Source: Alectryocaccobium sp964389285 (GTDB lineage Bacteria > Bacillota > Clostridia > Lachnospirales > Lachnospiraceae). Taken from it: a stretch of 64,000 nucleotides of DNA. Shown one piece after another: positions 15,376 through 24,486 of this stretch (the stretch's first letter is position 1; each line of letters opens with the position of its first letter). The stretch spans positions 1 to 64,000 of the forward strand of contig CAYMCZ010000002.1 in the NCBI GenBank assembly GCA_964389285.1. Direction: 5' to 3'. Below the pieces are notes generated by a model. The model did not search any database and was not told the DNA's origin. It was given only the letters and a program-made list of their open reading frames with translations. The translations under genes were made by a program, and so were the position numbers.

Positions 15376-17985
15376 CTAAGTTCGGCGGTGTCTCCTCCTT
15401 GTAAAGTACAGGATTGTCACCAGACCCAGACTCGTCAGGATCAGTATCAGAGCCGCACGTTCGTTCACATCCACTTCGGTTGGCACGACACCGTCCCTGA
15501 TGTTGGTGAATGTGACTGTGGTTTCCCGCATAAATTCGATGCTTTGCTGACCCGTGGAGGCACCTGAGCTCCTGCCCGTGGCCGGCGTACGGATTTCTGC
15601 CGGGGGTGATTGGCTCTTATCAAGCTCGGTTATAACGTATTCCGGCTTGTAGCTCTCCGGGTTCTCGGTTACCGTGTAGTGCGCTCCGGCCGGCAAATTG
15701 CTGATCGTCACCCGGTTTCCGTGCTGCAGATATACAGTAAAGGAAACTTTGCCATCTTCATCACACTTCAGCTCCTGGCCGGTATACTCTGTTCCCTCGG
15801 TTGGCATGTCATCTCTGGTATTGGCATTCTTCATGTCTTCCGACGGATAAATGGTTTCAGAATTCTGGGAGGGATTTGTTACCAACGACGAGGTGTCCAG
15901 CGACAGCACATATTCCGGCAAATCAGTCTCGATAGTAATATCGAACTTGAAATATTTGGCTCTGGACGCCATTGCGCCCTCGACGTTTTTGGCTATGGTC
16001 AGGGACTCTAACTTGCGGTTGAGGAAACTTGCCACAGCCCCATTCTGACTCGTAAGCTTGCCCTTTACAAGCGTCGGACTGGCCGGAACCCAACCGTCCG
16101 GCGTGAGTTCCTGAATCTCGTAATCGTAGGCAAACGGAACATAGTCAAAGACCCTGCTGCCGCTGCCGCCCGAGGTGGTGATCGTAAACTCATACTCATT
16201 GGTGCTGCCAACCTGTGTGACGCCGGTGTTGTCGTTAGGCGGTTCATAAACATCGGGGCTCGTGAAATCGACGGATTCCGGATATCTGGACGTTTCTATA
16301 ACAAAGCTCTCGCTGTAAACGTCGATCTTGTCGTCCGGGTCATAGACCCAGAAAGCCGCCTCCGACACACCCGTTTCATCGTCGGGATCCGCCCAGGTCG
16401 CAGGATCGGTATCGCTGTAGAGCGGGTAGGAGACGCCGTCGATCTCGACCGCGTAACCGGAGTCCAGGAGATAGAGCGTTTTAGTCTCTCCATCCTCGCT
16501 TTCTACCTCCTTCTCTTGCATCGCCGTCGCGCTCAGCGGCATCTTGACGCTGTCATCGCTGTAGTGAATTAAGTCCACATCGTTGTTATACGCGACGCCG
16601 CCCAGGGTAAGCGGATAGGCGTTGGACATCAGGTGCGCAAAAGAGCTCGTCGGGGCCCAGGTGCTCATCCAGTTCGCGATCCGCTTGTACGACTTTCGGT
16701 CGGTCTTTTCGCCGGTCGCCTTGATCCGGAAGGTAAAGGTTCCGTCTCCGCCGATGGTCGTCTTGTTGACGGTGAGCGGTACGGGTTCTCCGCGCTTCCA
16801 CTTGACGTGGATCGCCTCGTCCAGCATATTTGCAGGGAATTCGTATTCATAATACAGCACTTCTCCGGTTTCGGCGTTCACCACCTTCCTAAGTGCTTCA
16901 CTCCCGTCCTGGTAAACCGTTCCTCCGTTGTAGCTGAGCGTTCCCCCGTTCACCGTTACGGAATCCAGCACAAAGCCCGGATCCGGGGCCATTCTGTAGG
17001 TCACCGTCTTACCGTCCGGAACCACGTAGGTGCCGGGCCCTAAGATTTCGCCGCCGGAGCCGCCCTCTTTGGTGGTCTCGATCGTCCCGCCGCCGGTGCT
17101 GGAGGAGCGGATGCGGTGCCAGATGGAATATCCGTCCATGTAAAACGTGTCGTAGATGGTGGCGCGGTTGCCCGCCGAATAGCTCGTAAAGCGGATGCCG
17201 TTGCGCGCGTCAGTCGCCGTTGTCACAAAGCCGGCCGAGTATTGATGATTCGGGCCGCCCGCGATTGTATTCGTGTTCTCCTCATCAGGGACCAGCCATC
17301 CCGCGCCGGTAAATTTTATCCCTTCGGGCTTCTCCTCCACCAGCGAATAATACCACTGCAGTTGGCGCTTAAGTATAGACCCCGTCGCATTATCACCATA
17401 CTTTTTTTCTATCTCATCATTATTCGGTCGTACGTAAATCTCCGAATGATTGCCGTTTTTCACCAGAATAGACTCACTGTAGTAGTCATACAGGTAGCCG
17501 TCATACAGAGGTCTCGTTACCTTCGTTCCGTACTTCCTCACGTTGATCCCCGTACAGGCCGCGATGAAGCTCCCGTCAACAAGCTTGCCCTTGTGGTCCA
17601 CGATCTGAATTGTGGCGTCTATTCTGACGGCTGCAGTTTTGGCAGCCATATATTTATCGCCATCGGTATCGCCCGTCCCGGAGTCGGTGGTTCCCACACG
17701 AATGTGTTTCCCGCAAGCGATCATTATTTTATAATCGTCACTCTCCACCGTCCGGTCATCCACGGTAATGTGTGCGTCGGAATAGGTGATTTTGACGTTG
17801 GCCACGGTCCCGTCAGGCAAAATGGCCGCGTTGTCAAAGGTGTAGGAAAAGAGGGGGCCGCGAAAATAGTTGTCCTCCCCCCGGTTGCAGCGTACCGGCG
17901 CCCGCTGTGTAACCGATAAAGTCGCTATCACCATGAGCCGTAGGTGAAACGGTAATGATCCCAAAGCCATCGGCGAGTATTTCAT
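15376..17985 (-). CDS. Wall-associated adhesin, 3' part (frameshifted from the 5' part)
   Basis: This frame continues the protein begun at 19147 after a one-base shift at the G6 tract 17877-17882. Real homology probably starts at EDNYFRGPLFSY, not at the ATG at 17985. It holds repeat-like beta-rich regions (NGGTLSYNGGTVY and similar), then pilin-type isopeptide modules such as SLTIAKNVEGAMA...FDITI, and a C-terminal hydrophobic helix (AALILILTSLGLVTILYF) with RRRHRR. No clear LPXTG is seen; VVPTEV precedes the helix at the right distance and may be a divergent sorting signal. The gene is visibly richer in G+C than the FASII operon beside it, suggesting acquisition. A GACACCGCC hairpin overlaps its stop codon. 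Confidence 0.75.
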   Translation of the reverse strand: MKYSPMALGSLPFHLRLMVIATLSVTQRAPVRCNRGEDNYFRGPLFSYTFDNAAILPDGTVANVKITYSDAHITVDDRTVESDDYKIMIACGKHIRVGTTDSGTGDTDGDKYMAAKTAAVRIDATIQIVDHKGKLVDGSFIAACTGINVRKYGTKVTRPLYDGYLYDYYSESILVKNGNHSEIYVRPNNDEIEKKYGDNATGSILKRQLQWYYSLVEEKPEGIKFTGAGWLVPDEENTNTIAGGPNHQYSAGFVTTATDARNGIRFTSYSAGNRATIYDTFYMDGYSIWHRIRSSSTGGGTIETTKEGGSGGEILGPGTYVVPDGKTVTYRMAPDPGFVLDSVTVNGGTLSYNGGTVYQDGSEALRKVVNAETGEVLYYEYEFPANMLDEAIHVKWKRGEPVPLTVNKTTIGGDGTFTFRIKATGEKTDRKSYKRIANWMSTWAPTSSFAHLMSNAYPLTLGGVAYNNDVDLIHYSDDSVKMPLSATAMQEKEVESEDGETKTLYLLDSGYAVEIDGVSYPLYSDTDPATWADPDDETGVSEAAFWVYDPDDKIDVYSESFVIETSRYPESVDFTSPDVYEPPNDNTGVTQVGSTNEYEFTITTSGGSGSRVFDYVPFAYDYEIQELTPDGWVPASPTLVKGKLTSQNGAVASFLNRKLESLTIAKNVEGAMASRAKYFKFDITIETDLPEYVLSLDTSSLVTNPSQNSETIYPSEDMKNANTRDDMPTEGTEYTGQELKCDEDGKVSFTVYLQHGNRVTISNLPAGAHYTVTENPESYKPEYVITELDKSQSPPAEIRTPATGRSSGASTGQQSIEFMRETTVTFTNIRDGVVPTEVDVNERAALILILTSLGLVTILYFTRRRHRRT

Positions 17986-19147
17986 AGGAGCTCGGCGTTA
18001 CAAAATGATCGTTGTCAATGTATACGGTAGACAGAGGCATGCCGGAGGCGAAGGTGTAAATGGAATCTCCCACGGTCACGCCGTCGATCGCGCCGGGATT
18101 GTTCTGCGCGATCGGATTGGCCACATAGCGAAACTCTATTGGACAGATCACTTCTATGTTATTCCCGTAATTCATCGTCACCCATGCTTTATATGTGCCA
18201 GTATAGTATGGCCTGTCATTTATGCTACCACCGTTAGTTGCCGGGGCGCTCGTGTCGATGAACCACCTGTTATCGCTATCCTGATATGCGTAATAATACT
18301 TTTTCGTGACTTCAAAGGGCTCGGGATCAGAGGTATTGGGATCGGTAAAGGAAACATCCGTCACCGTGGTAGTGTCAAAGGCAAGCCCGAATTCCTTCAT
18401 CATCTCCAGTACGTCGATGGGCTCCGCGCCATCTTTTTCGTAGGTTTTTGCACCGCAGGTAAACTCCACCGAATAGTAGGAGAAGCCGTCCGTAGTGACG
18501 GTTGCGGTGCCGTTCTCCGCATCCGTTTCCACGTCCAGGGCTTCGGCCGTCAGTTTACCGTCCTCGGCCTCCTTGACGTGGTAGACATCGGTGCTCAAAT
18601 TCTCGTTGGCGACCATCACGGCCATTGCGAAGCTGACCTGCACCTCCTGCTCATCGGCAGGCTGCAGCTCCTTGCCCTCAGCGTCGAGGATCTTAATATC
18701 AAAGGTGTATTTCAGTGCGACATTCCTGCCATCGGGCCGCTCGGCATCCACCGCTACATCCACCGCGCTCTGCTCTTGCACAGGGACGAGTGTCACTGAC
18801 AGCACCGCGTCATCTGGGAATACCCCGGCGGCGGCACTGACCGTCACGGTTCCTTCCTCTAAGGTCACACTCCGGGAAAAGGCCGGTATATTTGCAGTCT
18901 CATCCGCTTCCTCTTGCGGCTGCCCGGCATCCTCTAAGTCTGCCGCAGAATCCTCCTGCGGCTCAGCGTCTTTATCGTCCTCGTCGCCACCGTTCGACCG
19001 GTCATCATCGCCGTTCTGGACATCAAGCATCGACGAGTCTGAAACGGTCCCGGTGCTTTCCTCCGCCTGTGCCACAGGCACATTCGCTGCAATATTCACG
19101 CAAAGAATCAACGCCAACAGCAGGGTTATGATTCGCTTCATCCTCAT
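17834..19147 (-). CDS. Wall-associated adhesin, 5' part (out of frame with the 3' part)
   Basis: The start is ATG at 19147, with GAGAGGAAGT about nine bases upstream; an ATG at 19210 has no ribosome site. A signal peptide (MKRIITLLLALILCVNIAA, cleaved after AQA) leads into an acidic Asp/Glu/Ser-rich stretch and beta-sandwich-like regions with EGTVTVSAAAGVFPDD and QEVQVSFAMAV. The frame ends shortly after the G6 tract at 17877-17882. With five G the frame would pass directly into the 3' part and give one protein of about 1,250 residues. This may be a phase-variable locus, a decaying gene or an assembly error. Confidence 0.72.
   Translation of the reverse strand: MRMKRIITLLLALILCVNIAANVPVAQAEESTGTVSDSSMLDVQNGDDDRSNGGDEDDKDAEPQEDSAADLEDAGQPQEEADETANIPAFSRSVTLEEGTVTVSAAAGVFPDDAVLSVTLVPVQEQSAVDVAVDAERPDGRNVALKYTFDIKILDAEGKELQPADEQEVQVSFAMAVMVANENLSTDVYHVKEAEDGKLTAEALDVETDAENGTATVTTDGFSYYSVEFTCGAKTYEKDGAEPIDVLEMMKEFGLAFDTTTVTDVSFTDPNTSDPEPFEVTKKYYYAYQDSDNRWFIDTSAPATNGGSINDRPYYTGTYKAWVTMNYGNNIEVICPIEFRYVANPIAQNNPGAIDGVTVGDSIYTFASGMPLSTVYIDNDHFVTPSSYEILADGFGIITVSPTAHGDSDFIGYTAGAGTLQPGGGQLFSRPPLFLHL
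17877..17882 (-). other. G6 homopolymer at the adhesin frameshift
   Basis: Six G on the minus strand, within CCGGGGGGAGG, is where the upstream frame (TLQPGG) and the downstream frame (GEDNYFRGP) part. One G fewer joins them. Such tracts slip during replication and are common in contingency genes. Confidence 0.7.
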
Positions 19148-19274
19148 CCGTAAACACTTCCTCTCATACGAATAACCTATGCCAAACCAGTCAGACCAAT
19201 GTATAACCAAACATTATATATGCTTCCAAACAAATGAAAATAATAATACAAAGCTTCTATAAATCGTTGTTTTT

Positions 19275-20003
19275 TTATGAAGCTATGATATCCGCAATGT
19301 CAAAACCTGCCGTATTTGCAAGCGCGCCATCGCTGATAGTCAAAACAGCAAGTGAGGACACCTCTCCTGAGGTTTCAACGCAGAGAACCGCATAGTCGGA
19401 TTCGCCTTTATTTCCGAGATACGCAAGGGGTTTATAAGCTGCCTCTGCTCCGGCAGTTGCCTCTGAAAACGCGGTTGCAACCTTTTCCGGAAGTGATGCC
19501 GCTGCCTGATCCGCAGCCACTGCCCAGCCGCCCGCAAGCTGCTGTCCCGCAAGCTCTGCTTTGCTGTCCTTGCCAACGTAATCTGAAAGGTTAAACGGAG
19601 TTACCGATGTAATGGTTGATGTGCCTTCCAGATCTTCATATACGGTCACCGCGGCAAGCTCAGTCTCATCCCCTTCGGTAACCGTGCAAAGATAAGCATA
19701 ATTCGTGCCGGATACTACCTGGCTTCCAAGATACGCGGCAGGATCGATCAAAGCGCCTTCATAGTCCTCGTAAGCCGCCGCGAAAGCAAGTTCCGCTTCT
19801 GAAGGCAGCACAGGCGCAAACTCCGTATTTACCGTCCACTCACCCGAAACGTATGTTGATGATTCAGACGATGAGCCTGATGTGGCTTCGGTTGATGCCG
19901 AACTCGTCTCGGATGACTGTGACTGAGGTTCCGCCGGAGACGAGCATGCCGCCATTGATAATGCTGCCGCCATGGACATTGCTACTATGATTTTCTTTTT
20001 CAT
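19275..20003 (-). CDS. Lipoprotein with two cystatin-like repeats
   Basis: 242 residues. A lipoprotein signal (lipobox SMAAC, Cys20) and a Ser/Thr/Glu linker lead to two related domains (about 68-140 and 173-240). Repeat 1 reads helix LAFAAAYEDYEGAL, strand YLGSQVVSGTNYAYLC, then AAVTVYEDLEG. This copies the order helix, QxVxG hairpin and strand of the cystatin fold, including QVVSG at 95-99. Repeat 2 keeps YLGNKGESDYAVLC and LAVLTISDG but not the QxVxG residues. No name is assigned. It follows the toroid gene by 65 bases in the presumed corrinoid-uptake locus, so a surface binding or partner role there is more likely than protease inhibition. Confidence 0.7.
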   Translation of the reverse strand: MKKKIIVAMSMAAALSMAACSSPAEPQSQSSETSSASTEATSGSSSESSTYVSGEWTVNTEFAPVLPSEAELAFAAAYEDYEGALIDPAAYLGSQVVSGTNYAYLCTVTEGDETELAAVTVYEDLEGTSTITSVTPFNLSDYVGKDSKAELAGQQLAGGWAVAADQAAASLPEKVATAFSEATAGAEAAYKPLAYLGNKGESDYAVLCVETSGEVSSLAVLTISDGALANTAGFDIADIIAS

Positions 20004-20068
20004 CTTTTTTACCTCTTTTCTTTTTAAAAATGGCGGTGTTTAACCGCAATTATATATGAAACAGCTTT

Positions 20069-21238
20069 TTAAATGCCGTTTATAAATCGAAGGGTCATGA
20101 TCGAATCCGCCAGGCGCAGAAAGCAGGATACTGTTTCTTTTGTATTTTCCTCAGATGTTTCGGGGCCGACGTCCTCATTTGTCAGGTCGTATATTCTTCC
20201 TTTGTCCGCCCTGAAATACTCGAGCGCGGAAACAGCAATCGCCGCCTGCTCACTCGCAAGCAGATCGGCTTTTCCGCCCGCCTCATGCGAAAACATATAT
20301 TCGTCTGTTTTAAACCCCGCAAGGGCATCGAGCGGCGTATTTCCGGATTTGATAAAGCGTTCGTCTTTTTCGGGATCGATCCCAAGACTCGCAAGCGCAA
20401 TTATAACCTGTGAAACGCTTTCCGCGTTGTTTAATCCTTCGAGGGAAAAGCCTCCGTTTTCTTCCTGTGTTTCCGAAAGCCATGCAAGCGCTTTTTCTAT
20501 TGTCTGAGGGACAGTCGTTACGGAGCCGTCGGATAAAACATATTCTTCGGAGCTGTCCTTATATGGCGCAAGACTTGTAAGCACCATTGCCGTAATGTCA
20601 ACATCCGAGCCTCCTTTTTGAAGAGAAAAAGCGCCGTTTTCGCTTTGTCCGTCCAAAAGGTTCAGAATAATTATCTCTCTTGTGTACTTCGCGTCTTCGG
20701 GAATATCGTATGCCCCGCAGTCCAGAGCCAACAGCGCGTACAGCCATCCGTTTATCCCCTGCGCCCCAAGCGAATCCGTCTTCGTCCAGTTATATATGCC
20801 GTCGTTTAAAAGATTAATGTCATTTCCGTCGGCATCCTTTCCAAAGGCAGCCGCATCGGCGCCAAGCGCAGTGACAAGCATCACCGTGCGTGCCCATTCG
20901 GTTGAACGGATATTATCAAGGCCGCCGTTTTTCTGATAAGCCTGCGAAACATATTCCTTTAGCCTGTCTGTATATTCCCGCGCCCCGTCCGAAAATCCGT
21001 CCCTGATGAGCGCGAACACAATCCAGTCGGATATCGCTTCGCCCGGACTTATCTGATCCGATGAAATAAGCCCTGCCGTGTCCGTTTCCATGCTTTCGGC
21101 TATCGCTTCAAGCGCTTCCTTTGAAGAAAGCTCCGTCGAAGCCATTATCGGCATTGCCGTAATAATAAAAGCCAGAAACAGGCCTGCCGCGGCAAATCCG
21201 ATTCGTCTTAATCCCGTTTTCTTTCTTGTCTTATTCAT
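20069..21238 (-). CDS. Secreted alpha/alpha-toroid protein (prenyltransferase/squalene-oxidase-like repeats)
   Basis: 389 residues. It has an N-terminal hydrophobic signal segment (about 12-33, ending in IMAS), then helical-pair repeats with the QENGGF/NGAFSL and DxxxTAMVLTSLAPY patterns of the six-hairpin toroid fold shared by squalene cyclases, prenyltransferase beta subunits and the alpha domain of intrinsic factor and transcobalamin. The acidic catalytic DxDD of cyclases is absent, so a binding role is likelier. It diverges from a lipoprotein carrying a transcobalamin C-terminal-like domain and an ECF transporter, which points to extracellular corrinoid capture. The ribosome site is weak. 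The specific ligand is inferred. Confidence 0.75.
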   Translation of the reverse strand: MNKTRKKTGLRRIGFAAAGLFLAFIITAMPIMASTELSSKEALEAIAESMETDTAGLISSDQISPGEAISDWIVFALIRDGFSDGAREYTDRLKEYVSQAYQKNGGLDNIRSTEWARTVMLVTALGADAAAFGKDADGNDINLLNDGIYNWTKTDSLGAQGINGWLYALLALDCGAYDIPEDAKYTREIIILNLLDGQSENGAFSLQKGGSDVDITAMVLTSLAPYKDSSEEYVLSDGSVTTVPQTIEKALAWLSETQEENGGFSLEGLNNAESVSQVIIALASLGIDPEKDERFIKSGNTPLDALAGFKTDEYMFSHEAGGKADLLASEQAAIAVSALEYFRADKGRIYDLTNEDVGPETSEENTKETVSCFLRLADSIMTLRFINGI

Positions 21239-21321
21239 ACGACTGCCATTTTACAACTATTGCAGCCGATTTTCAATAAAAGACACAGTTTTTTAACAAT
21301 CGGCTTCAAACATTCGATTTA

Positions 21322-21350
21322 TTGACTGAACATGCCTCGTATGGTATAAA
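21322..21350 (+). promoter_or_regulatory. Sigma-A promoter of the DUF4430-ECF operon
   Basis: TTGACT (21322-21327) and TATAAA (21345-21350) with a 17-base spacer give a leader of only about 43 bases, too short for a cobalamin riboswitch. Just upstream, AGCCGATT and AATCGGCT (about 21263-21306) form an inverted repeat that may be an operator for the divergent genes. Confidence 0.68.
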
Positions 21351-21399
21351 TCTTAATTGAAAGAAATTTATATAATCTCGTTAAAACACAAAAAAAGCG

Positions 21400-21900
21400 A
21401 TGTCTCTTAATAAATTATTCAAAACAAGATCGTTATTTATATTTATTGCCGCCCTGTGCGCCGCTGTTTTGCTTTGCGCCTGCGGCCGGGCCTCTCTCAG
21501 CCTTGGAGATACTTCGGAAAGCTCAGGCACCTGTACCATAGGTATATTCTGCGATGAAATATTTGACCATGAAAATGATTTCAAAGGCGATATCAAAGAC
21601 ATAGGCGACGGCATCCTGCTTGACTATACCGAAATCAGCATTTATGAAAACGATACCGTCATGTCGGCTACGCTCAGAGTTCTGGAAGAAAACGGCATCG
21701 AATATTCGGCCAAATCCAACTATATCCGAAGCATCGGCGGCATAAGCGAATTCGACTGCGGAAAACTTTCCGGATGGACGTATTACATAAACGGCAGCTG
21801 GTCGAATGTCAGCGCCGCCGCCTGCACTCTTACGGACGGCGATATAATTAAATGGAACTATTCCTGTACAAACAAGACAGATAACAAAGATGAAAAATGA
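21400..21900 (+). CDS. DUF4430 lipoprotein (transcobalamin C-terminal-like domain)
   Basis: 166 residues. A lipoprotein signal with lipobox VLLCAC is followed by one DUF4430 domain: CTIGIFCDEIFD, SIYENDTVMSATLRVLEENGI, then ISEFDCGKLSGWTYYINGSW and LTDGDIIKWNYS. DUF4430 matches the small beta domain that caps cobalamin in transcobalamin and intrinsic factor. Here it is separate from its toroid partner, which is encoded divergently. No good ribosome site is visible before the ATG. It overlaps the ECF T gene by 11 bases, so it is probably the surface component feeding that transporter. Confidence 0.8.
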   Translation: MSLNKLFKTRSLFIFIAALCAAVLLCACGRASLSLGDTSESSGTCTIGIFCDEIFDHENDFKGDIKDIGDGILLDYTEISIYENDTVMSATLRVLEENGIEYSAKSNYIRSIGGISEFDCGKLSGWTYYINGSWSNVSAAACTLTDGDIIKWNYSCTNKTDNKDEK

Positions 21901-22783
21901 AGCCTTCGGACAGTTTAATCCGGCAGTCTGTTTTACTTTTTTTATAGCTGCCATTGTTATGGGGATGTTTTTTATGCATCCTCTTTTTACGGTGTGCTCC
22001 TGTATCTGTGCCGTTTTTTATCTTTTTCTTATTAAAAGAACCAGGGCTTTTAAAACACTGGCCTTTACACTTGTGTTATGGGCCGTCATCACCTTTTTGA
22101 ACCCTTTTTTCAACTCTCAGGGAAAACACGCTTTGTTTTATTTTTTCGAACATGCCTATACCGTGGAATCCCTTCTCTACGGATTTACCTTAGGCGGCAT
22201 GGTTGCCTGTGTGCTTTTATGGTTCTCATGCTACAACGCCGTAATGTCCAGCGAAAAATTCGTTTATCTTTTCGGACGCATCATGCCCTCGATTTCTTTG
22301 ATTCTTTCGATGGTTCTGCGTCTGATCCCCAATTTCAGGCGTAAAGCCGCACAAATCAATTCCGCAAGAGCCGCCATAGGCATGGCCGGCAATTCTTCCA
22401 TGTCAAAAAAAGACAAGCTCCGAAACGGAGCAACCGTCATGGGCGCGCTTACAAACTGGGCCCTCGAGGGCGGCATAATCGCGGCGGATTCCATGCGTTC
22501 GAGAGGCTACGGCACTTCCAGAAGATCCAGCTACCTAAGCTACAGATTTGACCTTCGCAACCTGATTCTTACAATGATTTTGACCGCGCTTATAATTACA
22601 GTCATTTTTTGCGGAATAAATGGCGCCGCCGAGGCCGTCTTTATTCCCGAGCTTTCACTGGCATGGTTCGGCAACCCCCATACATTTGCAGGTCTGATCT
22701 TTTACGCCGTTTTTTTGCTTGTGCCCGCCCTCATAAACATTAAGGAGTTATTGCTATGGCAGATATTGAGATCAAAAATCTGA
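21890..22783 (+). CDS. ECF transporter T component (EcfT/CbiQ family)
   Basis: 297 residues with about six membrane helices. The cytoplasmic coupling region carries the two short motifs of EcfT proteins, NSARAAIG and SMRSRGYG, which contact the ATPase subunits. It is the membrane scaffold of an energy-coupling factor importer. It overlaps the A-A' gene by 28 bases and the DUF4430 gene by 11, so the operon is tightly coupled. It is dedicated to the S component two genes downstream and not the shared ecfA1A2T housekeeping set. Confidence 0.88.
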   Translation: MKNEAFGQFNPAVCFTFFIAAIVMGMFFMHPLFTVCSCICAVFYLFLIKRTRAFKTLAFTLVLWAVITFLNPFFNSQGKHALFYFFEHAYTVESLLYGFTLGGMVACVLLWFSCYNAVMSSEKFVYLFGRIMPSISLILSMVLRLIPNFRRKAAQINSARAAIGMAGNSSMSKKDKLRNGATVMGALTNWALEGGIIAADSMRSRGYGTSRRSSYLSYRFDLRNLILTMILTALIITVIFCGINGAAEAVFIPELSLAWFGNPHTFAGLIFYAVFLLVPALINIKELLLWQILRSKI

Positions 22784-24486
22784 GCTTCGCTTATCCTGAT
22801 GCCCCAGAAAACATGCTGAAAAACATAGATCTTGTGATCCCGGAAGGCGAATACATTACCGTTTGCGGAAAAAGCGGCTCCGGCAAAACCACTTTGCTGC
22901 GGCATCTCAAACCCGTGCTTTGTCCGCACGGAGTCAGAACAGGCGATATTTTCATAGACGGCGTGCCTATAAGGGAAATGACTCCCGCACGGCAGTCCTC
23001 AATGATCGGTTATGTTATGCAAAACCCAGACTCGCAGATTATTACCGACAAGGTGTGGCACGAACTTGCGTTCGGCCTTGAAAATCTGGGTATCGAGAGG
23101 AGCGTCATACGCACCTGCGTAGCGGAAATGGCCTCTTATTTCGGGATCCAAAGCTGGTTTCACAAAGAGACTTCCGAACTTTCCGGAGGTCAGAAACAGC
23201 TTTTGAACCTGGCTTCCATAATGGCAATGCATCCCGAAATTCTGATACTTGACGAGCCCACGGCTCAGCTTGACCCCATAGCCGCTTCCGATTTTCTGAA
23301 TACCGTGCGCAAAATCAATTTAGAGCTTGGCACGACGGTTATCATAACCGAACACCGGCTTGAGGATATCATCTCCTCTTCCGACCGGGTTGTCGTAATG
23401 GAGGACGGCAGTATTATTTACAACGATACTCCCCGCACGGTCGGAAAAGCGCTCCATGATACGAACAACGAACTCTCCTACGCCATGCCCGCGCCCGTCA
23501 GGATTTTTTACGGCGTAAACGACTTAAACACCGCCGAACCCTGTCCTTTGACGGTGAGGGAAGGCAGGCAGTGGCTTAACAGAAAATTCAACAACAAAAA
23601 AAATCTGATTTCTCTTTTCGGCGCCTCATCCGAAGCCATGAAAAAAGATCAGATCGTGCTGAGTTTAAAGGATGTCTGGTTCAGATATGAAAAAGATTCT
23701 CCCGATATTTTAAAGGGAGTAAACCTTGAGATTGAAAAGGGAACTCTTTTTGCCATGGTTGGCGGAAACGGAACCGGAAAAAGCACGACGCTCAAAGTCA
23801 TAAGCAGAACCTGCCGTCCATACCGCGGTTCCGTAATTTTAAAAGGCAAAAAGCTGGATAAATACACTTCGGCAGAGCTGTATAAAAACAATCTCAGCAT
23901 GCTGCCGCAGGATCCTCAGAGCCTGTTTGTAAAGCAGAGTGTACGCGAGGAACTGGAAGAAATGCTGGGTTTTGAACTTGCCGCGAAATATGAGCGCGAA
24001 GTTGAAATCAAAGGCTCGGAAAATGTCCCGCTGCACGAAAAGGTCGCCCATGCAGCTGAGCTTTGTCAGATCTCGCATCTGCTTGACAGACATCCCTATG
24101 ACCTCTCAGGCGGGGAACAGCAAAGAGCCGCTCTTGCGAAAGTTTTGCTTACGGAGCCGGATATATTGCTTCTGGACGAACCCACAAAAGGCCTTGACGC
24201 CATTTTCAAAATACATTTCGCAAAGATTATCGAAAAGCTGAAAGCAAAAGGGGTGACCGTAATCATGGTCTCTCATGATATAGAATTCTGCGCGGAATAC
24301 GCGGACAGGATAGGCATGTTCTTTGACGGAGAGATAACGTCCGAGGACAGTCCGCGGGTTTTCTTCAGCCGCAACAGTTTTTATACGACGGCTGCCAACA
24401 GAATGTCAAGACATATGTTTCCGACTGATGTTACTTCGTCTCAGGTCATAACATCCGTCAGAAAAAAGCAGGGACAGAATGAGTAG
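22756..24486 (+). CDS. ECF transporter fused A-A' ATPase
   Basis: 576 residues holding two complete ABC ATPase domains. Domain 1 has Walker A GKSGSGKTTL, signature LSGGQKQ and Walker B ILILDEPTAQLD. Domain 2 has GGNGTGKSTTL, LSGGEQQRAALA and ILLLDEPTKGLD. Both EcfA subunits are thus fused in one chain. AAGGAG lies seven bases before the ATG. It powers uptake through the adjacent T and S proteins and overlaps both neighbours. Confidence 0.93.
   Translation: MADIEIKNLSFAYPDAPENMLKNIDLVIPEGEYITVCGKSGSGKTTLLRHLKPVLCPHGVRTGDIFIDGVPIREMTPARQSSMIGYVMQNPDSQIITDKVWHELAFGLENLGIERSVIRTCVAEMASYFGIQSWFHKETSELSGGQKQLLNLASIMAMHPEILILDEPTAQLDPIAASDFLNTVRKINLELGTTVIITEHRLEDIISSSDRVVVMEDGSIIYNDTPRTVGKALHDTNNELSYAMPAPVRIFYGVNDLNTAEPCPLTVREGRQWLNRKFNNKKNLISLFGASSEAMKKDQIVLSLKDVWFRYEKDSPDILKGVNLEIEKGTLFAMVGGNGTGKSTTLKVISRTCRPYRGSVILKGKKLDKYTSAELYKNNLSMLPQDPQSLFVKQSVREELEEMLGFELAAKYEREVEIKGSENVPLHEKVAHAAELCQISHLLDRHPYDLSGGEQQRAALAKVLLTEPDILLLDEPTKGLDAIFKIHFAKIIEKLKAKGVTVIMVSHDIEFCAEYADRIGMFFDGEITSEDSPRVFFSRNSFYTTAANRMSRHMFPTDVTSSQVITSVRKKQGQNE

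Noticed and set aside
17116..17919. 267-codon plus-strand ORF in the adhesin region
   Set aside because: Antisense to the adhesin; long open frames are expected by chance in the G+C-rich gene.
21239..21399. Cobalamin riboswitch in front of the ECF operon
   Set aside because: The promoter leaves a leader of only about 43 bases, and none of the aptamer elements is present on either strand.
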